A stretch of DNA of 64,000 bases from Brachycybe producta (GCA_036925085.1 JAUPFP010000006.1:6339984-6403983); one strand, 5' to 3'; positions 45,497 to 57,215 are shown, counted from the first letter of the stretch. The notes: generated by a model not told the origin, from the sequence alone. Made by a program: numbers and translations.

Positions 45497-47270
45497 ATGA
45501 AATTTCTTAATAACCTTATTATTTTGGTCTTAATTGGAGTCAGTCATCAATTGACAGTTAAGGAAGTATGTAAGTAACAACACGTATACATTTATTAATA
45601 ATTCATTAAATTGTCTTTATCACAATCTAAAAATTATATAATATAGTATAAAAAACAAAACCCACTTTTTAAAAGGTGGCTGATTAGATATTTATTTGGC
45701 TTTTCGTCCCCCTTCTCTGGTCGGAGTCACTGCAGTGGTTAACACTGTGCCCGATAGACTTTTTTTGTGTAAAATTTGGACGCAAAAACGTCCAGCAAAG
45801 GTTTTTTTTAGAAAGAACATTACAAAAAAATTCAAATTGTTTTCAAAACTAGAATGGTAAAATATTATGTTAAGTTTTTTCATGGCAATATCTTAAAAAA
45901 AAAATAAACATTTTATAGTTTAGTTTGAAAATGACCCATTAACATTTCATAAAATCTATTTTTCTCATTTTTCAAACTGTCCTAAAAAGTTTATTTTTAA
46001 AGATATCATCAGGAAAAACTTTTAACGAACTTGTTACAAACTATTCTAGTTTTGAAAACACTGAAAAACGCTTGCTTCATTTCTCAAAATCTCTTAATTT
46101 CTGAAAACCAGTGGTGGGACGAGACCTCTTATAGAACATAATAGCCACTGCAGGCGTGACATTCGGCGGGACGAAAACAAAATAAATATATTTTCAGCCA
46201 CCTTAATCATAAAAATTATTGTCAACCACACTGATGTCACAAGCTTCATCTTATACCTAGTACACACACCTGATAATTTAAATGTATTTAAATAATAAAC
46301 GTGTTCTACAGAGCCCTGTGAAGGACAAACAAACAATATGTCGAATTCAATTTATAATTCTATTAATAATCTCAAAATATTGAGTTAATACTTAAATATA
46401 ATATCTAAACTTATTGACAAAATATTGATTTAGTATTTCAATTTTAAAATATTAATAATAATAATGTTAATTTTTATTTGGTGTTCATGTCCTTAACTGG
46501 ATTCCGTATAATACACCTAAACACATTTAATTTGAATTCATTTAACTTATGTGTGTATAAGGTATTACAGTGAGGCAACTATAATACAAATTGTCATTTT
46601 AATTTTAAATCTAGCTGACACTCTGAAGACATGCTACATTAAAGATGATTCCAAACTGCGAGAATGTCTAATAAATTATTATAATCAATCAATTCAATTG
46701 CTGACTGACAAAACTGGCAACGAACTTAAATTGGATCCACTGGAACTCGACAACACCACATTACCAGAGAATGGCATTTTGTTAAACGGATTACTAGCTA
46801 TTTATTCCTCAATTATTACAGGATTGTCTCAAACAGTTGTCACTGATGTAGTTGCTGATTTACCAAAACAGACTATTACAGTATATGCAGACCATCCTAA
46901 AATAACATTAAACACCAAATATCATTTCAATGCATCAATTATGTTTGTGCCAGTTATAGGTAAAGGTGACATTACAGCAGTTAACACAGATTGCAATTCA
47001 ACTGTTACATATCAGTTTGAACGTGAAGCAGCACTCGGTGTAAAACTCACTAATGTAATCGCCTTAATGGATATAAAAGATATTAAACTTCAGATAACTG
47101 GACTAGAAAGTTCACCGCAAGTAACAGAAGCAATTCATAAATTGCTCAATGATAATGCTTTAAGCCTACATCAGGAAGTTAAACCCGTCTTGGAATTAAA
47201 CATAAGCAAACAATTAAAAAAGATCTACATGAATTTGTATAAGGAGTTTCCTATTGAACTATTAACCTAA
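45497..47270 (+). CDS. Takeout/JHBP-family protein TO7 (subfamily B)
   Basis: Predicted secreted lipid carrier. Exon 1 is 45497-45569 (MKFLNNLIILVLIGVSHQ, ending GTA T|GTAAGT) and exon 2 is 46615-47270, about 242 residues, phase 1 junction. It differs from TO1-TO6 by a TCYIKDDSKLRECL opening, the LKLDPLELDNTTLPENGILL segment, a GLSQTVVTDVVADLPKQTIT strand pair, PVIGKGDITAVNTD, and an EFPIELLT end. The pair of cysteines is at about residues 31 and 42; an extra cysteine sits in NTDCNST. The overall order of the JHBP fold is kept. The 1,045-bp intron contains a TIR element. Confidence 0.9.
45675..46205. mobile_element. TIR element, family E, in TO7 intron
   Basis: Left end AAGGTGGCTGATTAG, right end TCAGCCACCTT. 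Inner mirrored blocks: CGTCCCCC against GGGACG, and CACTGCAGTGG against CCACTGCAGG. The middle contains 'aaaactagaatggtaaaa' and 'gtttgaaaatgacccatt', which link it to family A. A second copy lies at 51.89-52.46 kb. Confidence 0.55.
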
Positions 47271-47629
47271 TGTAATGTATATACATTGCATTGTACTGTA
47301 TATTCTATGGAAAAATACTTAATTGTAACATTCAACACAATTTACTTCCCAATTCAGATAGCTCAAGATATTTAACACAAGGTTGATATTTTATCATTAC
47401 AGATCGAAATTCAATCTGAGAAAAATATATTCAGCAATACTCCTAGCATAATTAATTACATCTTGAGCAACTAAAGCCAATTGTTATAAAATTCCTGTCT
47501 GGATTATTTATGTAAACCATGTAGATTTAATTAATACCCAGTAATAAAAACAACTACTGCATCATAAATTATATTAATACCATAATATGTCAATTATATT
47601 TTATTTTATACCCAAAATGAAGTAACTTT

Positions 47630-47638
47630 GTGATTGGT
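47630..47638 (+). promoter_or_regulatory. Orphan GTGATTGGT box
   Basis: The strongest match to the cluster box (AACTTTGTGATTGGTCA) without a takeout start codon within 300 bases. It is 1,843 bases before the TO8 start codon. LINE and repeat insertions lie between, so it may be the TO8 box displaced by insertions. Confidence 0.35.
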
Positions 47639-48229
47639 CAGAGGAGTCATTTAAAAGTATAATTTATTAAATGGGGTACCTTTTGGGGGAAGAAGTGATT
47701 AATTAATATTCTAAATCTGTTTGCCATGCAATTAACATATGACAAGGTAGGGCCTATATAATGTACATCTAATGCAATGTTTTCATAATTCGTGGATTCT
47801 CTGAAAGCAATTGTTGCTGCGAATATTTCAACCTCGGTAAGTACGTACTTTTATTGATAGCACAACCACATTTAAATGTGCTGAATTTATTTTCATAGAA
47901 ATATTTTAAAATAAAACTTTATGGAAAATTGAAAATATCGAATTATCATTTTTTTTTCAACAGCTAGAAAAAGTTTACTTTATAAAGACAAAATTATTCT
48001 AAAAAAATACACGTATTTTTTTTTGCATATTTAATAATTATTTAAATTTCTAATAAATTTTGAATACATGCTTTGAATTAATAATTTAAAAAGGATCCTA
48101 GAAATTATTAAGCAACCTTGATGTAAATTTTTATAGTTTTATTAATATGCATTGCAAATTAGATCAGTAAATAAAGTTTCGTATTCATTTGGTATTCTAT
48201 GAATAGATTTTAGTTCATGTTTGTAATCT

Positions 48230-48468
48230 GGGGCCTCAGCACAGAAAAATAATAAGACTTTCATATGACAGTAAATTGTCACATCTACCTCATAACATTA
48301 TAAAAGTCAAAAAAACAAATCACAAAATATTATTACGACAAATATTGTCATATGACTGCCATTGATTGGTGTACAAAATAATATGACAGTCATAAAATGA
48401 ATCGCACACAAGCAGTGACATTATAAGGTATGACAATTTAATACTTTTTTTTCTGCAATGAGGCCTCT
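48230..48468. mobile_element. Repeat family D, near-complete copy
   Basis: Starts GGGGCCTCAGCACAGAAAAA and ends CTGCAATGAGGCCTC, imperfect inverted ends. The interior carries paired TCATATGACAG / ATATGACAGTCAT motifs. Related copies: 12.36 kb and 28.47 kb. Confidence 0.5.
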
Positions 48469-48602
48469 GGATTCTTGTTGCATTGTCACATTTCTTTAAA
48501 ATTGGCATTTGCCACGTTTGCCTATGTTTGACATGTTAAGAAAATATTCAATCTAGTTCAGTGCCTCAGAGGTAAGCAGTCCACAGTTTTACATATCGGC
48601 CG

Positions 48603-48965
48603 CTAATGGTGGTATACCATGCTAAGTCCTGTTCCCTTCCTTCATCACCATCATCATTTCTTGCACCTTTTCCCGCAGTATGCAGAGTCGGCCTTGTGTG
48701 TTCCATCTCTCCACTCCTTTCAATTTTGTGCTAAACTCCCAGAGACCCCACAAGTCCCCATATCCCGTTTTACCACCACATTAAAAGCTTGTTTGGGCCT
48801 TCCTCTACATCTTTTTACGCCCAGGTCCAACCCCATCACCAGTTTAAGCAGCTCATCCTCCCCCACTTCTAGTTACATGCCCAAACCACCTCAGCCTATT
48901 TTCCTGCATCCAATCTACTATGCTTGCTACCCCCTACACTCCCTCTCTGATAAAGTCATTTCTGC
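48603..48965 (-). mobile_element. Degraded non-LTR retrotransposon fragment (RLRWFGHV motif)
   Basis: On the minus strand the sequence reads MQENRLRWFGHV near 48.90 kb, then frameshifts and stops, then a WNTQGRLCILREK-like tail. RLRWFGHV just after the reverse transcriptase is a hallmark of RTE-type and related LINEs. The frame is broken several times, so this is a fossil. Confidence 0.5.
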
Positions 48966-48989
48966 TTCTTTCTTGTTTTTTTTTATTTA

Positions 48990-49185
48990 AAAAATTACTC
49001 TGCAAGCAGCCACAAAGGCCTATGGCAGAGGGACAAGAGTCCAAGTGCAGCATAGAAAATGCATTGTCAAAACCAGAAAATATAAAACCCTATTGATATA
49101 AACCCAACAACAATTTCAATATTTTTTAATGCTGCAAATTGCATTGTCAAAACAAAACAAAATTATGACTCCCATAATGTTACCC
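48990..49185 (-). mobile_element. LINE 3' untranslated end, second copy
   Basis: Over about 190 bases this matches 41.08-41.29 kb nearly base for base ('gcaagcagccacaaaggcc', 'aatgcattgtcaaaacca', 'cccattgatataaaccc' type phrases). Only the 3' end was inserted here. Confidence 0.55.
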
Positions 49186-49480
49186 CACGCATAAACCTTA
49201 GTATTCACATTTCAACCACCTTCAGTCTATCCTCTTCTTGGCCGCCCAACATCCCTTCAATGAAAAGAAAAACTTTCAAATGACTTCCCGGTAAAATATA
49301 GGTTTTGTGACTTGACACAGTTTTTCCCTGAGGCACTCAGTTACAATATACGAACGTAATTCCATTTCATTTTAACCATTACTTGATTTCATCATTATAT
49401 GCTGTACTTTATACAATGCAATGGAATAACATATTTGAAATTTGTTATATCTAGAGAGAGAAAAAAGTAACAAAGTTAAA

Positions 49481-50343
49481 ATGAAATTTGTTAACTTTTT
49501 CATCTATATCTTGTTGATGATCATTGGATTTGGTTATCAAATGACAGTTAATGACGTATGTATGTAACCACTTATTTTTTTAATTAATAATTTAATTCAA
49601 TTTGAAATTATACAACATGAAATTTTAAATAGCAATTATTTGTGGTAACAAATTAATTATAGTTATTTTTTTGGGGGTTTATTTCAGCTGACAATCTGAA
49701 GACATGCTATTCCAAAGACAACTCGAAATTAGGAGAATGTCTTACAGAATATTTCAATCAATCAATTGCACTGCTAAGTGTCGGAAATGAAAATGAACCC
49801 AAATTGGATCCAATTCATCTGGATAATCTGACACTACCAGAAAGTGGCATTTTGTTAAATGGTTTACTAGCAAGCTACTCTGGAACTATAAAAGGATTAT
49901 CTAAAACAATCGTCACGGATGTCGTTGCAGATTTTCCAAAGCAGACCATAATTGTCTATGGCGAACATCCTCACTTGAAATACCATTCCAAATATAATTT
50001 CGATGCAACAGCTATGTTTATACCGCTTGTAGGTAAAGGTGACATTTTCTTACATCTTTATGATTGCAACTCAACAGTAACATATAAATTCGAGCGTGAA
50101 AACCTCGGTATCAAATTGACTGAAGTAACAGGTAAAATGGATTTGAAAAATATTACATTTGAAATCGTTGGTCTATCAACTTCACCTGAAGTAACTGAAT
50201 CACTTCATAAATTTATTAACGAAAATTCCGTGGACCTTTATGAAGAAATAAGACCCACAGGAGAAGTAAATATAGCCAAACAGTTGAAAAAAATTTACAA
50301 CCGTTTTTTTAAAGAATTTCCTACTGAAATATTGACATCATAA
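49481..50343 (+). CDS. Takeout/JHBP-family protein TO8 (subfamily B)
   Basis: Predicted secreted lipid carrier. Exon 1 is 49481-49559 (MKFVNFFIYILLMIIGFGYQ, ending GTA T|GTATGT) and exon 2 is 49688-50343, about 244 residues. Its exon 2 has the same length (656 bases) as that of TO7, and its short intron (128 bp) is the smallest in the cluster. Landmarks: TCYSKDNSKLGECL, PKLDPIHLDNLTLPESGILL, GLSKTIVTDVVADFPKQTI, PLVGKGDIFLHLYDCNST, EFPTEILTS. Closely related to TO7, so a recent tandem pair. No cluster box lies within 300 bases upstream. Confidence 0.92.
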
Positions 50344-50817
50344 AACAAACACTGAAAAACGCCAACTAACAATCGTTTAAAATAAAATACCTGACAAATT
50401 ATAAATGCTACAGGTCGACTGATAGTAGTAGAATATCAAAATGTAGTTTTACAACAACAAAAAAATGAAACAAATTTGTAATAAAAATTAAAAAAAGTTA
50501 TTGAAATTGAAAAACAGGTTTAAAATGTAATTTTTTACTGTAAAAAATATTTTCTAGCTTCTAGATTTTTTTGAAAAAAAAATTAATAACTTCTTAATTT
50601 TTCTATCAATTTATTTCATTTATTGTAGAACTACATATTATATTAATTTGTTGTTAATCTTATGTTTCAAATGTGTAACTTTTTTTAACTTAAGCTTTGG
50701 TAACTTTGAAGTATCACTAGTTAATTTTGAATATTTCTAACTAACCATATGTAAGCATAATATGTTGTAAAATGCTTGCAATTAAAATTGGTACTTATTT
50801 TAGTATATCTTGTAATG
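50344..50817. other. Intergenic DNA after TO8
   Basis: AT-rich, nothing recognised. Confidence 0.4.
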
Positions 50818-51308
50818 TTCCCGCTTTCTCACGGCCCACAGAGAGATCTCTGGTGGCCATTTGAAAGTGTCGAATGAACATTGATGCTCAAGTCTTTCGG
50901 TCTATTGGCACCTGTGTTGTATACTTGAACACCAGGGACACAAGGGTCGGTACCTCAGGAGTCCAGAGGTAGAAAATCGTACTGTCGAATCGGCTCACAA
51001 GTAGCTGCTGGTGACTTCTTCTGTGCGGTCGAATTATTCGGTCAAGTGGTGGCTGTAATTCTAAGTCCCACTTCCTTCTTACAAGCTTTAAAAAGATTCT
51101 CACGAACCAAGAGTTCTGCATCGTCAATTTCTCTAGGATATGTCCTATTAACATCGCCAGGTCTCTTGTCTTTTCTTCTCATCTTGGTGGGCAGGGAGGT
51201 ATTGTCTCGATAACCTCCCAGCCACCCCAAGCATGAGGTGAGAACCTGTCAATACATTCTTTAAATTATACAAAGTGATTCCAAAACGATAATGTGGAAT
51301 TCGTTACA
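50818..51308 (-). mobile_element. Defective Ty3/gypsy fragment related to the element at 58.77 kb
   Basis: Read on the minus strand from 51308, it starts TGTAACGAATTC like the 58768 LTR, then 'cacctcatgcttggggtgg', 'attgacgatgcagaact', then jumps to the post-LTR leader (AGTGGGACTTAGAATTACAG) and on to the gag start (ATGGCCACCAGAGATCTCTC, near 50.87 kb), and ends abruptly. Much of the downstream LTR is missing, so this is a deleted or variant copy without coding value. Confidence 0.7.
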
Positions 51309-51886
51309 ATCTTAAGCTGTATAAATACACGTTCAATTTTGGCTTGTCAATCCTTTCATTTTCTTTAATGTTTTGCACGGGCCACGCCTATTTTTTTTTT
51401 ACTAATTGCTCAGCTTCCCAATTTACAGTTTAATATTTTTGCATTTTTTTTTAATCGTCACTGTTGTGTTAAAGTGTACAAATACTTAAATTTCATTGGT
51501 TTGTTTCATCTTTTGTACTTCATGAATAAAGTGAAAAGTTTTATCTTTATGTTCCATTTGAAAAATAATCATTTCGAAAACTGCCAATTTTTCATTATAA
51601 AAAAATCTTAACAATTATCACAAAATAGTAATAATTTCAATTTCTAAACTATTTACAACCTCATTGCTATCATCTCTTTTCTTATCAAATTAAAAGACAT
51701 AATCATACATTTTTTGTCAACCCCTCTGACGTCACAAGCTTCGCATCTTACGACGAGGCAACTAATCCAATCTTCAGTTTTATTTACAAATGATTGAAAT
51801 ACATACTTTAAAAACTCGAAACCCCTAGTTCATGAAAGGAAAGGAAAATCATTACAAAAATTCATTAATTTCATTTTTTTTTACAT
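51309..51886. other. Intergenic DNA, nothing recognised
   Basis: AT-rich; CACAAGCTTCGCATCTTACGA at about 51.73 kb loosely parallels 46.23 kb next to the family E copy there. Confidence 0.35.
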
Positions 51887-52463
51887 TTTTTTTAAGATGG
51901 CTAAATATATAATTTGCTTTTGGAATCCGGATGGCTCCAGTACAGTGGCTAATGCCATGCTCCATGTAGCTGTTTTTGTAAAATTTGGAAGCAAAAACGC
52001 CAAGCGAACTTTATTTTAAGAAAAAACATAATGAAAAAATTCAAAATTTTTTCAAAACTAGAATGGTAAAAGATTATGCTAAAAGTTTTTTCATAGCAAT
52101 ATCTTAAAAAATAAATAACTTTATAGTTCAGTTTGAAAAATGACCCATTTTTAGGTTTTTCCATTAACATTTCATGAAAAAAACTACTTTCACCTTTTTC
52201 TCAAACTGTCATAAAAAGTTTATTTTTGAAGATATCATCATGAAAATGCATTTTCCATTATCACCAACTACAGTATTCTAGTTTCTAAAACACTTTGCAT
52301 TTTTTTTTTGTAATGTTTTTTTCCTGAAAAACGTTTGCTTGAAAAATATAGCGTGTCAAAACCGCGAGTTGTAAGACGAGAAATCCTATAAATAGTCAAA
52401 GCAGTAGCGCCATTCGGGAGGCGGGACAGAAACAAAATAAAAATCTATTGAGCCACCTTAATA
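51887..52463. mobile_element. TIR element, family E, second copy
   Basis: Left end TTTAAGATGGCTAAATA, right end ATTGAGCCACCTTAATAAT. The interior follows the 45.68 kb copy (AAAACTAGAATGGTAAAAGA, 'cagtttgaaaaatgaccc', GGAGGCGGGACAGAA). It lies just past the TO9 stop codon. Confidence 0.5.
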
Positions 52464-52552
52464 ATATAAAATGTGATTTGCTTTCAATTCAACTCATGCA
52501 CTAGACAACTACTGTTACAATTTAAATTCATCTGTGTCAGTGTTGTTGATTT

Positions 52553-54079
52553 TTATGTCTCCGCAAACATTTCAAGTGGAAATTCTTTCATTAGAGGTTC
52601 ATATACTTTGAAAGCACTTTCACTATAAAGTTTTTCAAGGTAAGATCGGATCTCAAGGTAAAGTGTAACACCATTTTCGTTAATCATCCGATGAATAGTG
52701 TCGCTGGTATCTTGCGAACCCATCAGATTTTCAAAGGACACTTTTAATTTTGCTGGAGTAGCCTTGATGTCGAATGTACTTAACTTCAAAGAATTTCCAT
52801 CACCTTCCAATTCCAAGACCATAGTGGCATTGTTGTCAAAGAGATTGGTGCTATAGTCTCCTTTACCAAGAACAGGTGTAAATAAAATGGTTGAATTAAA
52901 ATGATACACCGAATCAAGTCTTAAAAGAGGAATGTCCATATCGACAGTAATTGTTAGGTTCGAAATGTCTGTGACAACGTTTGTGATGGTTGCTTTTGAC
53001 AATCCCGTCAATGTCAGCCTATCATAAGTCAATAGGCCATTTAATAAGATGCCAATTTCTGGCAATTTAAAAAAGCCCAATTGTAATGGATCTAATTTTG
53101 GTCCTCCATCAATTCCAGAAGTCAGCAATGGAATTGTTTTAGTGAAGTAATCTATTAAGCATGGATTCAGCTGCGTTTTGTCAGTCATGTAGCATGTCCT
53201 CAGATATTCAGCTGTGGAAAAAAAAATCATAACAGATTTTATAATGTTTACTTGCATGTTCTTTAACATTTTCTCATCAGAAAAACCTAAAATTTTGTAA
53301 AAGAAATGTTATTGCAACACTCAAAATAAATTTGGGTAACTTTGCTTACTTTTTGGGTAACTTTTCTATAATAATGTTATAGCAACATTAGCACAGTCAA
53401 TTTGGGTAACCTTTTGCCTTTTTTTTTTGGAGCAATTTCGAGCTACTTTCCTAAACAATTTTATTGTAACATTCATGTAACCAATTTGGGTTTTACAAAA
53501 TCACTATTTTCCAATGATGATGTAAATTACATTTAAAACTTTTTTAAAAAAATTGTCAATTTTCCCTCATTAATATGAGATATCGATTTTAAGAAACTGT
53601 ACAAAGTTACTCAACTTGAGGTAGTAACTTTGAACAAAATGTTTTTAATTATTTTAAGAATATTTGAGTCTTATTTCAATAATTTTATTTATTTTATTTT
53701 TATTTATTTTTAATAATTAATATACACATGTATATACAATGTTCACTTTAGATTTATTATCGACACCTTTTTTAATAACAGACAAAATATATCAAATTTT
53801 GAATATTTAAAAAAAAAAAATTCTGTAAAAAAATGTAATTGTTTACTTTGAGATTTGAACAAAACCTAACACAAAAATTCATATCTAAGACTAAAAAAAT
53901 TAGCAAGTCTTCAAATGGCTATAAGAAAATTAAAAACAATCATTGAAATAATACGTACAAAATTGATTTCTAAGTACAAGTTACTTACATACATCCTTCA
54001 CAGTCCCTACATTTATTGCTGCCTTTGCAATTAAAGCGACGGTGGACAAAATAGCAATTAGAAAAAGAAACGATTTCAT
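52553..54079 (-). CDS. Takeout/JHBP-family protein TO9 (subfamily B, diverged)
   Basis: Predicted secreted lipid carrier. Exon 1 is 54079-53989 (MKSFLFLIAILSTVALIAKA, ending GTA T|GTAAGT) and exon 2 is 53211-52553, about 249 residues. Landmarks: TCYMTDKTQLNPCL, PKLDPLQLGFFKLPEIGILL, GLSKATITNVVTDISNLTI, PVLGKGDYSTNLFDNNAT, FENLMGSQDTSDTIHRMI, EFPLEMFAET. Its signal exon ends in VKDV like TO7, and exon 2 has the B-type GILLNGLL motif, but the FENLMGSQ loop is closer to subfamily A, so it bridges the two groups. The ORF extends into the intron upstream of the acceptor (CCACAG|CTG); that extension is not used. Confidence 0.9.
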
Positions 54080-54280
54080 TTTTGTTGCCTTTCTTGAATG
54101 TCAATAATAAAGTTTACAAAATACACCTGTTGCTACTATTTATACCAGGTATATTTTTCTACTAGAAATATTTTTCTTTTTCAAAAATGTACTTATCTGA
54201 TAACAACTTTTTTTTTTCGAAAGTGACACAAGTTAACAACAACAACAAAAAAAAAAGATTGAAAAACAAATTAGATATTC

Positions 54281-54289
54281 ATGATTGGC
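54281..54289 (-). promoter_or_regulatory. TO9 upstream ATGATTGGC box
   Basis: A weaker match to the cluster box, about 200 bases before the TO9 start codon. Confidence 0.3.
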
Positions 54290-54299
54290 AATAGTAGTT

Positions 54300-56087
54300 A
54301 CCCTATTATGATTAAATTATAAAAAAACGTTATTTGAATTTGTAATTAACTAGCTTTAAATAACTAAATTATATACCTACCTGTTAATAGGTGAACTTTT
54401 TTGAAATTTTATTTTGTTTTAAGATTTTCCATTTGCAATTATCAATCTAAATAATCATACCTTGCAATAATTTTAGAATGGAACACATTAAGGCCAGATA
54501 ATAAATAGGCATATGTTCCAGAATGAACCGCCCCCCCCCCGGATTTTTTACCAAATGTTTTTAGATTTTTATTGTTTCTCAGATAGTTAATTTTAAACAA
54601 CTGTCTATGTCACCCTATGTACCCTATGTATTACGATAATTGGCTGCATCTTTGATTTTGAGACATACTGTAGAAATACATGCCACATAAACTTTGGTTT
54701 ACACAAAAATGAACTAATGTCAAAAGCATATTCCATAAAGCGATAATCACCCTGGTTATCCCCCCCCCCAAATCGCAGTAATGTTTATTACAAATTTCTT
54801 GTAAGAAAAAAACGAAGATCAGCGTTTTCTGTACAGCGGTGATCACACTGACTATTTTTCTCTAAAAATTCTGTGCAAGAAATACAGTAAGTCAAATATT
54901 GCTGTAAATCCTGCAAAGTGTTTTTGCAAGAAAATGCAGATCAGTATTTTCCGTAAGATGATGGTGCACAAGAAACAACTTTAAGTCTTGGAAGAGTATT
55001 GTCACATTGGCAAATGCAATTAATTCAAGGACACAAATGCAGTGAATCTTGCTTTAAATATTGCAACAATACAATTGCCATTTAATTGTGTATTGCAAGT
55101 AATAACTGCAAGTATCGTAACAGTAATAGTATTATCATTTATTCAAGAATCAAGAACACGTCCACAGCAGTGAATCCTGCTGTAAATATTGCTAATGTAA
55201 TCAATCCTAGCTTAAGAGATCTAGAATCTAGGAAAACAAGAAATAGATTTTATATTCTTTGAAGGGTTTTATTAACATCCAACTTTTGCCAAATTTCATA
55301 CAAAATTGGCCCAACATTAATTAGTTCGACATTTTTGCATTTATAGAAAGTGCAAAACAGGCAACATCATTATTGTAGATTCCTTTTTTTTACTTCAACA
55401 AACAGCTTCCAAAAAACCATGCTAATGTAAGGCCTATAATATTATGTTCAAAGAGAAAACCAATTTCGACCAATTTTAAATGCAAGATGCAACTTGCATC
55501 ATAAATTAGCCAAATTTAAATGAAAATAACAAAGTTGACTCGTATTATTATGGGCAGTTAATTTTGTTTCTTTTGATATAAATGTGTGAAATTTAGATAT
55601 TGATCTCTTTAAATTAATATGCAACACTTCAGAATATTTTATTAGAATTCTCAAGGTTCTATTTTATCGTTTCTGTTTTGGGGTTTATTTTTATTTTTTA
55701 AAACAAGATTTTTGAATTTCACACGACATTTCGAAAAAAAATAAATAACTCTGTTTAGTAAAAAAACAGGATTATCAGAGTTCCAGCGGAGCATGTAGAT
55801 AATAAAACTGCACTGTTATTTTGACCTGCACAGACGACTACAGAAAGTGCGAACGGCGACAGTTTTAACTGAGCATGTGCATGGTGCACAACTATGCTTG
55901 CCTGCACAGGCATACCTGACAGGTTTACCGGAACGTGTGTGGCAGGCAGCCATAAAGAGTATTTCTGGAACAATAATTACAATAGAACATCTCGAATCCT
56001 AATCTGAATCCTGAAAGGTTCTCAAAGCCGTCAAAAATCTCTCGAATCTTGAATCTCTCGAATCCTTCATATAAGAATCATAGGTGT
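54300..56087. other. Intergenic DNA with dispersed short repeats
   Basis: Between 54.85 and 55.21 kb, phrases of the type 'cagtgaatcctgctgtaaatattgc' appear three or four times, also seen near 7.18 kb. A C run lies at 54.53 kb and another at 54.76 kb. At 55.98-56.07 kb TCGAATC words precede the minisatellite and are mirrored after it at 57.0-57.08 kb, so the minisatellite may lie within a TIR element. Confidence 0.4.
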
Positions 56088-56788
56088 GGGACATTTGCCC
56101 TAAAGGGACATTTGCTCTAAAACCATTAACCCTAAAAGGACATTTGCCCTAAAACCATTTGCCCTAAAGGGACATTTGCTCTAACACCATTTGCCCTAAA
56201 GGGACATTTGCTCTAACACCATTTGCCCTAAAGGGACATTTGCTCTAACACCATTTGCCCTAAAGGGACATTTGCTCTAAAACCATTTACCCTAAAGGGA
56301 CATTTGCTCTAAAACCATTTGCCCTAAAGGGACATTTGCTCTAAAACCATTTGCCCTAAAGGGACATTTGCTCTAAAACCATTTGCCCTAAAGGGACATT
56401 TGCTCTAAAACCATTTGCAATAAAGGGACATTTGCTCTAAAACCATTTGCAATAAAGGGACATTTGCTCTAAAACCATTTGCTCTAAAACCATTTGCTCT
56501 AAAACCATTTGCCCTAAAACCATTTGCCCTAAAACCATTTGCCCTAAAGGAATATTTGTTCTAAAACCATTTACCCTAAATGGACATTTGTTCTAAAACC
56601 ATTTACCCTAAATGGACATTTGTTCTAAAACCATTTGCCCTAAATGGACATTTGTTCTAAAACCATTTGCCCTAAATGGACATTTGTTCTAAAACCATTT
56701 GCCCTAAATGGACATTTGTTCTAAAACCATTTGCCCTAAATGGACATTTGCCCTAATACCACTTACCATAAAAAGACATTTGCCCTAA
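56088..56788. repeat. Minisatellite with 32-bp dimeric unit
   Basis: About 22 units. The main unit has two 16-base halves, CATTTGCTCTAAAACC and ATTTGCCCTAAAGGGA, which are themselves related. At about 56.47-56.55 kb only the 16-base monomer repeats. Later units are variants (TGGACATTTGTTCTAAAACC). The unit length is not a multiple of three and no protein is implied. Confidence 0.85.
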
Positions 56789-57215
56789 TTAGTAGTGTAA
56801 ATTTATGTCATTTGGCGTTTTTTGTGCACCTGTGTTGCGCAGAACCTATTTAACATACTCCACCAAAAGATACTAAACCGTATGAAAAGCGAGAACAAAA
56901 ATTGTGAACGGTTCTATTAGACGTCAAGAGTTAAAACCAATTTTACCAAAGTTTTCAACATTTTTTTAGGTTGGATTCGAAAGATTCCAAAGTGAAAAAA
57001 AAAGCGTGAAGATTCGAGTTTTCGAATCTCGAATCTTTTTCAAGATTTGCGGGATTCGAGGATTCGAATGGCCCATTCCTAGTTTTTATCAACATCTCCG
57101 ATACCCTTCTACATGAGATCGGCCATCTTTATAACAATCCAAGTAACAAGAGTTGTCTACCATCGTTCCGAGTTACTCTCACGAGTGTAGGTGGTACGAT
57201 TGTGCTCGGTCCTAT

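Larger units (their letters stand above)
47271..49480. other. Region between TO7 and TO8: orphan box and retroelement debris
   Basis: Contains the orphan GTGATTGGT at 47.63 kb, a repeat at 48.23-48.47 kb and two LINE remnants (listed separately). No takeout exon was found here. Confidence 0.5.

Noticed and set aside
48619..48990. 123-codon plus-strand frame rich in Pro, Ser and His
   Set aside because: It is antisense to a degraded LINE fragment with an RLRWFGHV motif.
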